This document shows positions 44,884-53,296 of a stretch of DNA of 64,000 nt, piece after piece. Under the pieces are notes generated by a model that was not told the DNA's origin, ran no database searches, and saw only the letters and a program-made list of their open reading frames with translations. The stretch comes from Herbiconiux sp. A18JL235 (GTDB lineage: Bacteria; Actinomycetota; Actinomycetes; Actinomycetales; Microbacteriaceae): NCBI RefSeq assembly GCF_040939305.1, contig NZ_CP162511.1, forward strand, positions 620,001 through 684,000, written 5' to 3'. A program made the translations under genes and the position numbers. The number at the start of each line of letters is the position of its first letter. The first letter of the stretch is position 1.

Positions 44884-45562
44884 CGGGTTCGCGCACGAGG
44901 GCGGGCATCCGCTTGTCGAGAACGACGAGCACGGCGGCGATGCCGATGGCCACGAGCAGGATGACCGCGGAGTTCCGCACCGAGTCGGCGAAGCCGATGA
45001 GGTCGACGTCGAGGAACGGGTACGGGTACCAGCCGGTGATCGCGCCGCGGATGAAGGTGTAGAGCAGCCAGGCGATCGGCCAGACGAAGGCGAGTGCCAT
45101 CGTCTTCCAGCCCATGCGAGGGCGCGGCCCGAAGATCAGCCAGCCGAGCACCGTGGCCCACGGGGAGATGTAGTGGAACCCGATGGTGGCGGCCAGCGCC
45201 CAGCCGGTGGGGTGCACCAGCTGTGCCAGCACGAAGTCGTAGACGATGCCCGTGATGATGATGCCGAGCATCGCGTCCATACGGAGGATGCGCCAGAGCC
45301 GCCCGTCGCGGTGGATGTTCAGCGCCAGCGCCGTCGAGGTGCCGAGCACGAACAGGTTGCTCTGGATGGTGAAGTAGCTGAACAGGTTCACGAACTTCTC
45401 GCCGAGGCTCTGGTTGCCCTGTGGCTGGGTGGAGTTGACGTCCTGCCCGCCGGTGAACACGAGCACGATCTGCACCACGAGGGCGGCGAACACGATCACC
45501 GCGATGGCGCCGAACCAGAGGCGCGCCGCCGTCACCCGTGCCGTCGAAGTCTGCTCAGGCAT
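44870..45562 (-). CDS. Pr6Pr-family membrane protein
   Basis: 230 residues from ATG 45562. Six membrane helices with the family-typical pattern FSYFTIQSNLFVLGTSTALAL, GIVYDFVLAQLVHPTGWALAAT, HYISPWATVLGWLIFGPR and GAITGWYPYPFLDVD. These proteins resemble eukaryotic AIG1/FAR-17a (androgen-induced) hydrolases by fold; bacterial members are uncharacterised. Longer in-frame sequence upstream is Arg/Pro-rich and overlaps the divergent gene's leader, so it was not included. Confidence 0.85.
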   Translation of the reverse strand: MPEQTSTARVTAARLWFGAIAVIVFAALVVQIVLVFTGGQDVNSTQPQGNQSLGEKFVNLFSYFTIQSNLFVLGTSTALALNIHRDGRLWRILRMDAMLGIIITGIVYDFVLAQLVHPTGWALAATIGFHYISPWATVLGWLIFGPRPRMGWKTMALAFVWPIAWLLYTFIRGAITGWYPYPFLDVDLIGFADSVRNSAVILLVAIGIAAVLVVLDKRMPALVREPVTRD

Positions 45563-45642
45563 CCCCACCCCCGTCGCTGCCCGCGCCCACCGTGGCCGCG
45601 CCGCGGCACCAGGGTAGCGGGTCGGGGCAGGATGGTGGGGTG

Positions 45643-46224
45643 ATGGAGTTCGATCGGTTCCGCGACGAGGTGGCGGCCCACCCCTCGAACGACTGGGCGC
45701 GCGAGCGGGGGTACGCGCCGCTCGTGGTGGGTTCTGAGCGCTCACGGGTGCTCATCGTGAGCCAGGCGCCCGGACGGCGGGCCCAGGCCAGCGGCATCCC
45801 CTTCGACGACCCGAGCGGTGTGCGCCTGCGCTCCTGGCTCGGAGTGAGCGACGAGGAGTTCTACGACCCCGACCGGCTCGCCATCGTTCCGATGGACTTC
45901 TACTACCCGGGCAAGGCGGCCAGCGGCGACGCGCCCCCGCGCGCCGGCTTCGCCGCCCAGTGGCACCCGCGGGCGTTCGAGCTGCTGCCCTCGGTGCGGC
46001 TCACGGTGCTGGTGGGCGCCTACGCCCAGCGCCGCTATCTCCCCTCACGGCCCGCGCTCTCGCTCACCGAGACCGTGCGCGCCGCCGGCACCCGGCTGCC
46101 GTACTTCCCGATCGTGCACCCGTCCCCCCTCACTCAGGGCTGGCGCCTGCGCAATCCCTGGTTCGAGACCGACACCGTCCCCCTCCTCAGTCGCCTGGTG
46201 CGTGAGGCCCTCAGCGCTCCGTGA
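45643..46224 (+). CDS. Uracil-DNA glycosylase-family protein
   Basis: 193 residues from ATG 45643 (a GTG 3 nt earlier is possible). The UDG fold shows in VLIVSQAPGRRAQASGIPFDDPSG (motif 1, near residue 35), LAIVPMDFYYPGKA, LTVLVGAYAQRRYL and the C-terminal motif FPIVHPSPLTQGW. The motif 1 residue order differs from classical UNG (no GQDPYH), placing it in the UdgA/SMUG-like superfamily. Repair activity is likely but not assured. Ends over the convergent DUF3253 gene by 14 nt. Confidence 0.82.
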   Translation: MEFDRFRDEVAAHPSNDWARERGYAPLVVGSERSRVLIVSQAPGRRAQASGIPFDDPSGVRLRSWLGVSDEEFYDPDRLAIVPMDFYYPGKAASGDAPPRAGFAAQWHPRAFELLPSVRLTVLVGAYAQRRYLPSRPALSLTETVRAAGTRLPYFPIVHPSPLTQGWRLRNPWFETDTVPLLSRLVREALSAP

Positions 46225-46486
46225 GGCGGATGCGAATGGGGCCCTTCGGGGACGTGGGGTCGATGACCTCGCCGTGCTGGGTGACCTCGACCTCACCGCG
46301 GGCGACGAGGCGACGGGCGGCGTCGCGGACGGGTTCCATGAGGGGGCGCCAGGGCTCGTCGGTTCCTTCGACCGCGGCGCGGGCCGCGTCGGAGGGGCAG
46401 ATGGTCGAGGGGGCGCGCCGGGCGAGGAGGTCGAGGATTGTCGACTCGAGGCGGGTGCCGAGGTCGTCGGCGGCCAGGCTCGTCAC
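46211..46486 (-). CDS. DUF3253 protein
   Basis: 91 residues from GTG 46486, overlapping the stop of the upstream gene (GTGA). The segment RLESTILDLLARRAPSTICPSDAARA followed by RRLVARGEVEVTQHGEVID is the DUF3253 winged-helix-like signature. Function unknown; in Actinobacteria it is often paired with the upstream protein type. Translationally coupled to it here. Confidence 0.85.
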   Translation of the reverse strand: MTSLAADDLGTRLESTILDLLARRAPSTICPSDAARAAVEGTDEPWRPLMEPVRDAARRLVARGEVEVTQHGEVIDPTSPKGPIRIRLTER

Positions 46487-46905
46487 GAGTGGCTGCCGCC
46501 GTTCCCGTTCCCGTTCCCGGCTCCGCTGACGCCTGAGCTGCGCAGCTGGGCGAGTGCGGCCTCGGCGCGGCTGAGCCGGTCGATGGGGGAGAGATCCCAC
46601 CAGGCGGGCCCCCGCTCGCCGAGGCCCCGCTTCGCGAGGTCGACCCGCCGACGCGCCGCGCTCAGCCGGGTGCCGTCGTCGGAGCGGCGCGCTGCGCGCA
46701 CCCCGGCCCGGCCGCGGCCGAGCTCCGACTTGAGCGCGTCGACGAGCTCGGGAGGGAGTTCGGGGTCGGTGCGCCGCCAGCGGCGGCCGTCGATCACCAG
46801 CCAGCGCTCCGCATCCGTCTCGCCGATCGTGACCGCGGCCGCATCTGCGGTGTCGGCACGCGCATCCGGGGTGTTCGCCGTCTTCGCATCCGTCGACTCG
46901 TCCAC
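46483..46905 (-). CDS. Conserved actinobacterial protein, 'biopolymer Tol-like' label
   Basis: 140 residues from GTG 46905 with GGAGGGAG ahead. The core ERWLVIDGRRWRRTDPELPPELVDALKSEL is conserved in Actinobacteria under a misleading Tol-transport label; there is no signal peptide or TolB repeat. A second helical part RRRVDLAKRGLGERGPAWW follows, ending in NGNGNGNGG from a 6-bp repeat. Coupled to DUF3253. Function unknown. It starts 35 bp after the PrsW gene ends. Confidence 0.75.
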   Translation of the reverse strand: MDESTDAKTANTPDARADTADAAAVTIGETDAERWLVIDGRRWRRTDPELPPELVDALKSELGRGRAGVRAARRSDDGTRLSAARRRVDLAKRGLGERGPAWWDLSPIDRLSRAEAALAQLRSSGVSGAGNGNGNGGSHS

Positions 46906-46940
46906 GCGATCTCCCTCCGGTCGGCCCCGTGGGTGCGACG

Positions 46941-47876
46941 CTACTCCGAGACGGTGTCTCCCGCCCGGGCAGCCCGGTCGGCGGCGGGTACGAGGCCGCG
47001 TTCGCGCACCCGGCGGCGCGCCCGCACGAGCAGCACCGCGGCGATCACGACCAGGGCGGCCGCGATGATCGCCGGCGGGACGACGTTCGCCGGCGAGGCG
47101 AGGCCCCACTCCGCGTCCCACAGCAGATGGGCGGCGAGCACGGTCACGAGCGACGCCGCGAACACGAGCACCCCGCGCCCCGTGCGTCGGCGCTGGTGGC
47201 CGACGATAAGCGCCGCCAGCCCGAACCCGGCGATCCCCGCGTAGAGCGAGTGCGACCCCACGCCGAGCGCGCCGCGCACGAGCAGACTCTGCGTCACCGC
47301 CTCCCACACCGGAAAGTCGGCGGCGACGGCGTCGCTCGACGCGGTGAGGGCGTAGGTGACGTTCTCGACCGTCAGGAAGCCGATGCCCACCGCCGCGCCG
47401 AGCACGAGACCGTCGATCGGGTCGCGCACCCAGCGCCGCCCCACCCCGATGAGGGCGAGCACCCCGAGCAGCTTGACGCCCTCCTCGATGATCGGTGCCG
47501 AGAGGATGAGGCCGCTCGCCAGACCGAGCTTCGCCCCGATCGCGTCGATCTGCTCGTTGAGGAACCCGGAGAGGAAGACGCAGAGCCCGCCGCCCCAGGC
47601 CACCGCGGTGACCAAGAGGATGCGCGGCCTGCCGAGGGAACGCAACGGGTCGACGGCCCGCAGCAGCAGGAACAGCAGGCCCCCCAGCACCACCTGGGCC
47701 AGCACGGCGGCGATCGTCACCACCGGATCGGCGACGAAGCTCGGGAGGCGGTACCAGAGCAGGGCGACGACGCCCGCGAGCGTGAGCGGGACGAGCAGCC
47801 AGCTCATCGGCTGGGCGAGGCGCCAGACCGGGTTCCACCACGGTGTGCGGGTGTCGAGCTCGGATGCGGTGCTCAT
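46941..47876 (-). CDS. PrsW-family intramembrane metalloprotease
   Basis: 311 residues from ATG 47876, overlapping the upstream stop (ATGA). About eight helices with the PrsW signature: SAPIIEEGVKLLG (E131, E132), TVENVTY (E171) and GSHSLYAGIAG (H209). PrsW clips anti-sigma factors in Bacillus; actinobacterial members have unknown substrates. The gene is the third of a coupled CPBP - single-pass protein - PrsW unit. Confidence 0.92.
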   Translation of the reverse strand: MSTASELDTRTPWWNPVWRLAQPMSWLLVPLTLAGVVALLWYRLPSFVADPVVTIAAVLAQVVLGGLLFLLLRAVDPLRSLGRPRILLVTAVAWGGGLCVFLSGFLNEQIDAIGAKLGLASGLILSAPIIEEGVKLLGVLALIGVGRRWVRDPIDGLVLGAAVGIGFLTVENVTYALTASSDAVAADFPVWEAVTQSLLVRGALGVGSHSLYAGIAGFGLAALIVGHQRRRTGRGVLVFAASLVTVLAAHLLWDAEWGLASPANVVPPAIIAAALVVIAAVLLVRARRRVRERGLVPAADRAARAGDTVSE

Positions 47877-48481
47877 GCCGCCGCCTTTGCCGTCACGCTG
47901 CCGAGCAGCCTCTCGACCGCGGCCCAGCTGCCGCCGGGTGGCGTGCCCTGAGCGGTCACCACGACGGCCATCGTCGTGCCGGGCACCACGGCGACTCCCA
48001 CGACGCCGCCGTCGCCGCTGGTTCCCCAGAGGCGCTCGCCCGTCGCGCCGGTCGTGGCGTCGGCCGGTGCCTCGGTCGACGGGTCGACCGGGCCGAGCAC
48101 GAGGCCCGCGTCGTCGGTCGAGAGCGCAGCCGAGAGCGTCGCCCGGGCCGACGTGCCCGCGGGCACGAACCTCGCCTCGATCGTCGCCGAGTCGTCGGGG
48201 GCGTTGAACACCTGGCGGTCGCTGTCGAGCTCCGACTCCCGGTAGAACCACCCGCCGGGCGCGCGGTACTCCACCCCAGCAGTGCCGTCGGGCGGATCAT
48301 ACGAGATGGTGGCGCCGTCGGCGGGGATGTCGTGCACACGGGGGTCGACGATCGCCGCGTTCACCGCGAAAGGCGCACCCACCACGAGCGCGAAGGCCAG
48401 CGTGAAGACAAGGGCGAGCAGGGCGCCCGGATGCTCGAGCCGCCGGGTGCGGACGGTGGGCTGGGGTGGTCGGTCGATCAT
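47873..48481 (-). CDS. Single-pass membrane protein between two proteases
   Basis: 202 residues from ATG 48481. Cytoplasmic N-terminus of about 17 residues (MIDRPPQPTVRTRRLEHPG), one membrane helix (about 20-40: ALLALVFTLAFALVVGAPFAV), then an extracytoplasmic beta-rich domain of about 160 residues (VEYRAPGGWFYRESELDS, VFNAPDDSATIEARFVPAGT, ERLWGTSGDGGVVGVAVVPG). No cysteines and no enzyme motif seen. Overlaps both neighbours by 4 nt. Type II topology makes it a plausible substrate or partner for the flanking intramembrane proteases. Confidence 0.75.
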   Translation of the reverse strand: MIDRPPQPTVRTRRLEHPGALLALVFTLAFALVVGAPFAVNAAIVDPRVHDIPADGATISYDPPDGTAGVEYRAPGGWFYRESELDSDRQVFNAPDDSATIEARFVPAGTSARATLSAALSTDDAGLVLGPVDPSTEAPADATTGATGERLWGTSGDGGVVGVAVVPGTTMAVVVTAQGTPPGGSWAAVERLLGSVTAKAAA

Positions 48482-49479
48482 GGCCTCGTCATCTCTGTGT
48501 CCGTGCTGGTGCTGGTGCTGGTGCTGGTGCTGGTGCGCGCATCCGGTGTTCTCGGGAGACCCCGGGAACCGCGACCGCGGCGGTACGCGGTGGCGGCGAT
48601 CGCTGTGAGCACCAGAAGCGCCGCGATGTCGACGAGGCTGCCCTCTGCGCCGTAGTCGCCGCCGCTGACGAGGGTCGATGCGCCGGGCGTGGGGTTCACG
48701 ACGAAGACGGAGTTCGGAACCTCGGTTCCCGACACCGAGACGCCGAAGAGGCTGCCCTGCGCCCAGTTCCAGGTGGCGTGGTAGGCGATGAGACCCCAGA
48801 GTGAGCGCTCGGTGAGCACCCAGAACACGGCGAGCACCGAGTAGAGGGTCATGTCGACCAGTGGGAGGATGCTGAACTCGTCGGAGAGGGAGTGCGCCAC
48901 CGTGAAGTAGAGGGCCGAGACGATCACGGCGCCGACGACGCCGGTGCGCGGGTACCAGACCTGCACGAGGTAGCCGCGGGCGACGATCTCCTCGGCGCCG
49001 CTCTGCACCGCGAAGGCGAGGAGGGCGAGCGCAGCCCAGCCGAGCGCCTGCGCGTGCACGAGCGAGCCGGCGGGGGTGGCGACGAAGACGAGGTTGCCGG
49101 TCGCGACGCCGACCACGAGGTACACGCCCATCTGGGCGAGCGCGACTCCGGCCCCGCGGGCGATGCGCCCGCCAGCGCTCGACCGCTCGCGGAACCCGAT
49201 GCTCGCGAAGGCGCGTCGCTCCTTGAACCGCAGCCACGCCCACAGCAGCAGCCATGCGACGAGGAACGCGGGGGCGAGGGCGACGATGCCGCCCTGCTCG
49301 AGCAGCTCCGCCGGCAGCACGAACCGCAGCACCGGCCCGAGCTGGAAGATCGCCACGGTCACCGCGACGGCGACCACCGTGCCGAGCGCGATCCCCGTCG
49401 GCCGCCGCGCCTCCGCCATGGCGCGCGCGAACCCGGCGTCGCCGTCGCCCGGCCGCCCCACCCCTCCGCGCGTCCCCAC
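48478..49479 (-). CDS. CPBP-family intramembrane metalloprotease
   Basis: 333 residues from GTG 49479; ATG at residue 21 (49419) is an alternative. About eight helices with the Rce1/CPBP motifs AVQSGAEEIVARGYLVQ (E163, E164, R168), FTVAHSLSD (H196) and IAYHATWNWAQGSLFG (H234). The C-terminus is a Thr/Ser repeat coded by five GTGCTG units (48503-48532). First gene of the coupled protease operon. Bacterial members process or protect against bacteriocins, or act on prenylated or other membrane proteins. Confidence 0.92.
   Translation of the reverse strand: MGTRGGVGRPGDGDAGFARAMAEARRPTGIALGTVVAVAVTVAIFQLGPVLRFVLPAELLEQGGIVALAPAFLVAWLLLWAWLRFKERRAFASIGFRERSSAGGRIARGAGVALAQMGVYLVVGVATGNLVFVATPAGSLVHAQALGWAALALLAFAVQSGAEEIVARGYLVQVWYPRTGVVGAVIVSALYFTVAHSLSDEFSILPLVDMTLYSVLAVFWVLTERSLWGLIAYHATWNWAQGSLFGVSVSGTEVPNSVFVVNPTPGASTLVSGGDYGAEGSLVDIAALLVLTAIAATAYRRGRGSRGLPRTPDARTSTSTSTSTSTDTEMTRP
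48503..48535. repeat. 6-bp tandem repeat (GTGCTG)
   Basis: Five perfect GTGCTG units plus a partial one encode a Ser-Thr repeat near the C-terminus of the CPBP protein. Confidence 0.85.
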
Positions 49480-49563
49480 GGCGCCGAGCCTATCCGCACC
49501 CCATCCCGAGCCCCCGCCGAGTGTGAGGTAGGCGCAATCCGGCGGCGCGGCAGCGGGTCGGGG

Positions 49564-49815
49564 TCAGCCGGCGGCGATGGCGGCGCCGGCGGCGGCGCCC
49601 ATGGTGGCGTAGAGCCCGGCGTTGGCGTTCAGGCCCTGAGCGTGGAAGGTGCCGTCGGGGGTGAACCAGGCTTCGAGGCCGTCGGGATCGAACGGCTCGT
49701 TCAGCTTCTTCAGGTGCGACGCCGCATCCTTCAGGTAGTAGCGCAGCTCGCCGCCGACGGTGCGCTTCTCGGTGTGCTGCGACGCCTCGAGCTGGTCATG
49801 CGTGGGTTGAGTCAT
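49564..49815 (-). CDS. Hypothetical protein
   Basis: 83 residues. The first two-thirds are hydrophilic (GELRYYLKDAASHLKKLNEPFD, then GLEAWFTPDGTFHAQGLNANAG) and the end is a short Ala/Gly hydrophobic stretch (YATMGAAAGAAIAAG). It starts 15 bp after the epimerase gene ends on the same strand, so it is probably co-transcribed. I do not recognise a family. Confidence 0.6.
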   Translation of the reverse strand: MTQPTHDQLEASQHTEKRTVGGELRYYLKDAASHLKKLNEPFDPDGLEAWFTPDGTFHAQGLNANAGLYATMGAAAGAAIAAG

Positions 49816-49830
49816 GGTGACGAGTCTCCC

Positions 49831-50853
49831 TCACCGGTGCAGCGACGGCGAGGCCCCCACGCCACGGTTCGATGCGAACGCCTCGACGATCGCGCGCAAC
49901 GCCTCGGTCGACGACACCGCCGGCACCCAGTCGAGCTCGGATCGGGCACGATCGGTCGACATGAGGGGTACCGAGGTGGCGATGTCGATCCAACCCGGGT
50001 CGGTGGCCTGCACCCGCAGCCGCCAGCTGACGTCGACCACGGCACGCAGCACCTGCCGACGCAGCGGAACCGTGCGCGGCACCCCGAGCGCTTCCGCAAC
50101 CTGCTCGGGGCCGAGCACGGGCTCGGCGGCGAGGTTGAACGCGCCGCCCGCTCGGCGCTCGATCGCCCGCCAGAACGCGTCGGCGACGTCGTCGGCGTGC
50201 ACCGCCTGCGACACCAGCGACGTCGGCAGCGGCAGCACCGGCAGGTGCCGCAGCAGCCCGAGCAGGGGCACCGGCACGAGCGGCCCGGCGAACAGTCGCG
50301 CGATCTCGCGCGCGGCGTCGGGCTGGAAGACAAGTCCAGGACGCATGCGGGTCACCACGACCGACGGATGCGCGGCCTCGAACGCGTCCATCTCCCGTTC
50401 GTTGATCGCCTTGTGCCTGCCGTAGTGCGAGGTCTGGATGCCGCCCGTCGGCCACCGCTCGTCGACGCGCCGCGACTTCGGGCCGAAGCTGTAGGCGCCG
50501 ACCGACGACGCCACCACCACCTGCGGAACACCGGCGACCGCGACCGCCTCGAGCACCGCGCGCGTTCCCGCCACGTTGGTGCGCGCCATCGCGCCCTCGT
50601 CGTGGTTCGGCTGCAGCGCCCACCCGAGGTGCACCACCGCATCCGCCCCACCGAAGACGGCTGCGAGCCGGGCGTCAGCCCCCGACTCCCCGATGTCGAG
50701 GCGGTGCCACTCGGCTGCCAGGTCGTAGGGACCCGCCGACCGGTCGGGCACCCGCCGCGACACCCCCACCACCTCGACTCCGGCCTCGGCGCCGAGACGC
50801 CTCAGCAGCGCCGTTCCCAGGTTGCCGGATGCCCCGACGATCACGACCTTCAT
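49831..50853 (-). CDS. NAD-dependent epimerase/dehydratase (extended SDR)
   Basis: 340 residues. Rossmann start MKVVIVGASGNLGTALLRRL, HLGWALQPNHDEGAM, VVVASSVGAYSFGP (Ser) and YGRHKAINERE (Tyr-x-x-x-Lys) give the complete catalytic set of extended SDRs. Downstream VSQAVHADDVADAFWRAIE and the substrate domain place it with actinobacterial NAD-dependent epimerases often found beside stress genes. Substrate unknown. Confidence 0.92.
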   Translation of the reverse strand: MKVVIVGASGNLGTALLRRLGAEAGVEVVGVSRRVPDRSAGPYDLAAEWHRLDIGESGADARLAAVFGGADAVVHLGWALQPNHDEGAMARTNVAGTRAVLEAVAVAGVPQVVVASSVGAYSFGPKSRRVDERWPTGGIQTSHYGRHKAINEREMDAFEAAHPSVVVTRMRPGLVFQPDAAREIARLFAGPLVPVPLLGLLRHLPVLPLPTSLVSQAVHADDVADAFWRAIERRAGGAFNLAAEPVLGPEQVAEALGVPRTVPLRRQVLRAVVDVSWRLRVQATDPGWIDIATSVPLMSTDRARSELDWVPAVSSTEALRAIVEAFASNRGVGASPSLHR

Positions 50854-50968
50854 GACGCACCATCCCTGCGGCCCGCAGTTCGGACCCTCGCTGCGCCCAG
50901 TGTCCCCCTACCTCCACCGACCCGCCCGTCGACGGAGCACACCGGGAGGGTTCGCGCAGGTGCGGGGA

Positions 50969-51021
50969 CTCAGCGTCGGGCGTGCACCTCAGCGTCGGGC
51001 GTGCACCTCAGCGTCGGGCGT
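50969..51021. repeat. 19-bp tandem repeat at the end of the DUF998 gene
   Basis: CTCAGCGTCGGGCGTGCAC occurs at 50969-50987 and 50988-51006, with a third near-copy from 51007. The third copy is the coding end of the DUF998 gene (stop 51008-51010), so its last codons have been tandemly duplicated downstream. The rest of 50854-51007 shows nothing else. Confidence 0.85.
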
Positions 51022-51718
51022 ACAACGGATGCGGCACAGCCCGATAGGCGGCGACGCTCGCGAGCGCCAGCCAGAGCCAGGCGACGGCCACCGCGAGCCA
51101 CAGCAGTGCGACCCCGGCGGGTCCGTTCGACAACGCGCCGCCGGCCGCGAACGCCACGATGACGACCACCCCCGCGACACGGGACAGCGCACCGGCGGCC
51201 GGCGACACCGTGCGCGCCGCCCACGACCCCGCGACGATGGCCGCGACCCCGAGGCCGACGAAGCCGAGCCCGCCGAAGGCCAGGTGCAGGAGCCCCGACA
51301 CCGAGAACGACCCGCCCCCGCCGGCGCCGGGCGGGAACGAGGCGGTCGCGCCGGGCGGGAACACCGCGCTCAGCACCAGGCACGCCCCGTAGACGCCGAC
51401 CAGCACGGCTGCCACCCGCGACCAGGCGGGTGTGCGGGCGAGGCCGATCGCCGCTACCAGCGTCATCACCCCCGCGAGCGCGAGGTTGAGCATCTGCAGC
51501 CACCCGCCGTCGCCGAGCATGAGCAGGCTGAGGGCATCGCGACCGAGGTCGAATCCCTGCCGGGTGAGGGCGAGGATGAGGCCGAAGACCAGGTAGAACG
51601 GCCCCGCGACGGCGCCCCAGCCGAGCATCGACCGGGTGACGGCGGCCGCCTTGTCGAGCTCAGGAGCATCGGGGGCGGGGTCGGCGGGGTCGGCGGGGTC
51701 GGCGGGGGCTGCGCTCAT
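51008..51718 (-). CDS. DUF998 membrane protein
   Basis: 236 residues from ATG 51718 with GGAGGATCACC ahead. The N-terminus is ADP-repeat low complexity (PADPADPADPAPDAP), followed by six helices with DUF998 features: MLGWGAVAGPFYLVFGLILAL, FDLGRDALSLLMLGDGGWLQ (the conserved polar stretch), and LVLSAVFPPGATASFPPG. Function unknown. Divergent from a TetR gene whose operators lie in the shared upstream region; probable target of that repressor. Confidence 0.88.
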   Translation of the reverse strand: MSAAPADPADPADPAPDAPELDKAAAVTRSMLGWGAVAGPFYLVFGLILALTRQGFDLGRDALSLLMLGDGGWLQMLNLALAGVMTLVAAIGLARTPAWSRVAAVLVGVYGACLVLSAVFPPGATASFPPGAGGGGSFSVSGLLHLAFGGLGFVGLGVAAIVAGSWAARTVSPAAGALSRVAGVVVIVAFAAGGALSNGPAGVALLWLAVAVAWLWLALASVAAYRAVPHPLYARR

Positions 51719-51773
51719 GGTGATCCTCCGGGTGGTCCAGGGCCGGTCGGGTGCCGGGGGTGACGACACGCAC

Positions 51774-51809
51774 TGCACCCGTGAGTGCATTACTGCACGG
51801 GTGAGTGCA
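51774..51809. promoter_or_regulatory. Twin palindromic operators (TetR/DUF998)
   Basis: TGCACCCGTGAGTGCA (51774-51789) and TGCACGGGTGAGTGCA (51794-51809) share TGCAC-N6-GTGCA and are spaced 20 bp centre to centre, two helical turns, on the same DNA face. Confidence 0.75.
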
Positions 51810-51819
51810 TGATGGCATC

Positions 51820-52470
51820 GTGGACGACCGCACCGCAACCCATCCGACCCCTCGCCTCGACCCCAGGCAGGTGCGCTCCCGCGCCCTCATCCTCGACGCC
51901 GCGACCGAGCACTTCCTCCGTCACGGCTACCTGGCCGGCAACATCGACGTGCTGGCCGCCGAGGCCGGGGTCGCCAAGCGCACCGTGTACAACCTGTTCG
52001 AGAGCAAGGACGAGCTGTTCCGCGCCGCGGTCGGGCGTGCCATTGCCACGGCGGAGTCGTTCGTCGCCGAGCACGTGGAGGTGCTCGAGACGCCCGGCGC
52101 GACCTTCGCGGCGGACTTCGACGACTTCGCCGTCGCCCACGCCCGGGCCGTGCTGACCCCTCGTGTGCTCGCCACCCGGCGCATGCTGATCGGCGAGTCG
52201 GCACGCTTCCCCGAGCTTGCCGTCGAGTACGTCGAGCGCGTGCCCGGCCGCGTCATCGCGGCGATCGCCTCGATGCTCGGGCGTCTCGCCGACGAGGGGC
52301 ACCTGCAGGTGCCCGACCCGCAGCTCGCCGCCGAGCACTTCGCGTATCTGGTGCTGGGCGCGACCCTCGATCGCGCGCTGTTCGACCCCGCCGTGCTCGA
52401 CCCCGCCCGCATCGACGCGAAGGCCCTCGCGGGCGCGCGGGCCTTCCGCTCGGTCTACGCGCCGCGGTAG
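51820..52470 (+). CDS. TetR-family regulator
   Basis: 216 residues from GTG 51820 (a GTG 15 nt upstream lies inside the operator and is less likely). HTH near residues 14-60: RSRALILDAATEHFLRHGYLAGNIDVLAAEAGVAKRTVYNLFESKDELF. The ligand domain has the TetR_C pattern RVIAAIASMLGRLADEGHL. Likely represses itself and the divergent DUF998 gene. The MBL-fold gene follows after 10 bp on the same strand and may be in the same operon. Confidence 0.93.
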   Translation: MDDRTATHPTPRLDPRQVRSRALILDAATEHFLRHGYLAGNIDVLAAEAGVAKRTVYNLFESKDELFRAAVGRAIATAESFVAEHVEVLETPGATFAADFDDFAVAHARAVLTPRVLATRRMLIGESARFPELAVEYVERVPGRVIAAIASMLGRLADEGHLQVPDPQLAAEHFAYLVLGATLDRALFDPAVLDPARIDAKALAGARAFRSVYAPR

Positions 52471-52480
52471 AACGGAACCC

Positions 52481-53296
52481 ATGACGGTCTGGACCTGCGC
52501 GATCGAGCATCCCGACACCGACGAGCCCCCGGCGGTCTGCGAGATCTGCACCGACGAGCGGCAGTGGGTGCCCGAGGGTGGGCAGCGCTGGACGACCCGC
52601 GACGAGCTCGCCGCCGACGGGTACCGCATCACGCTCACCGAGCTCGAACCGGGGCTGCACGCCGTCGAGACCGACCACCGGCTCGGGATCGGCCAGCGCG
52701 GCCTCCTCGTGCAGACGGGCGGCGGCAACCTGCTCTGGGAGCCGCCCGGCTTCCTCGACGACCAGGGAGTGGCGGCGGTGCGAGCCCTCGGCGGGGTCGC
52801 CGCCGTCGCGTCGAGCCACCCGCACCTCACCGGTTCGTCGATCCAGTGGGCTCACGCCTTCGGCGCCACGGTGTGGGTCGCCGCCCCCGACGAGCGCTGG
52901 GTGCGCAGGCCCGACCCGGCCATCAGGCTCTGGCACGACGAATTCGAACCCGTGCCAGGGGTGCGGCTCGTGCGCTGCGGCGGCCACTTCCCGGGCAGCG
53001 CCGTCGCGCACTGGGCAGCGGGCGCCGAGGGCCGGGGGGTGCTGTTCACGGGCGACACCGTCACCATCGGAGCCGATCGCGCCTCGGTGGGGATCATGCG
53101 CAGCTACCCCAACTACATCCCGATGCCCGCCCGGGTGACCAGGCGCATCCGTGACACCCTGCTGCAGCTCGAGTTCGACCGCCTCTACAGCCTGTTCGCG
53201 AGCATCCCGGCCGACGCCCGCGCCATCGTCGATCGCAGCCTCACGCGAGCCGCCCTCTGGGCCGAAGGCGATCCTGCCACCACAATGGACACATGA
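52481..53296 (+). CDS. MBL-fold hydrolase with N-terminal cysteine motif
   Basis: 271 residues from ATG 52481. The first 30 residues hold three cysteines (TCAIEHP ... VCEICTDERQWVP) resembling a rubredoxin-like zinc knuckle. The MBL domain follows: LLVQTGGGNLLWEPPGFLDDQG, ASSHPHLTGSSIQW (degenerate HxHxDH), VRCGGHFPGSAVAHW and VLFTGDTVTIG. The His/Asp pattern is incomplete compared with active beta-lactamase-fold enzymes, so metal binding is unsure. Overlaps the HhH-GPD gene (ATGA). Confidence 0.82.
   Translation: MTVWTCAIEHPDTDEPPAVCEICTDERQWVPEGGQRWTTRDELAADGYRITLTELEPGLHAVETDHRLGIGQRGLLVQTGGGNLLWEPPGFLDDQGVAAVRALGGVAAVASSHPHLTGSSIQWAHAFGATVWVAAPDERWVRRPDPAIRLWHDEFEPVPGVRLVRCGGHFPGSAVAHWAAGAEGRGVLFTGDTVTIGADRASVGIMRSYPNYIPMPARVTRRIRDTLLQLEFDRLYSLFASIPADARAIVDRSLTRAALWAEGDPATTMDT

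Noticed and set aside
46941..48251. N-terminal extension of the PrsW protein to 48251
   Set aside because: The extra part lies antiphase inside the upstream gene; the ATG at 47876 with ATGA overlap is the natural start.
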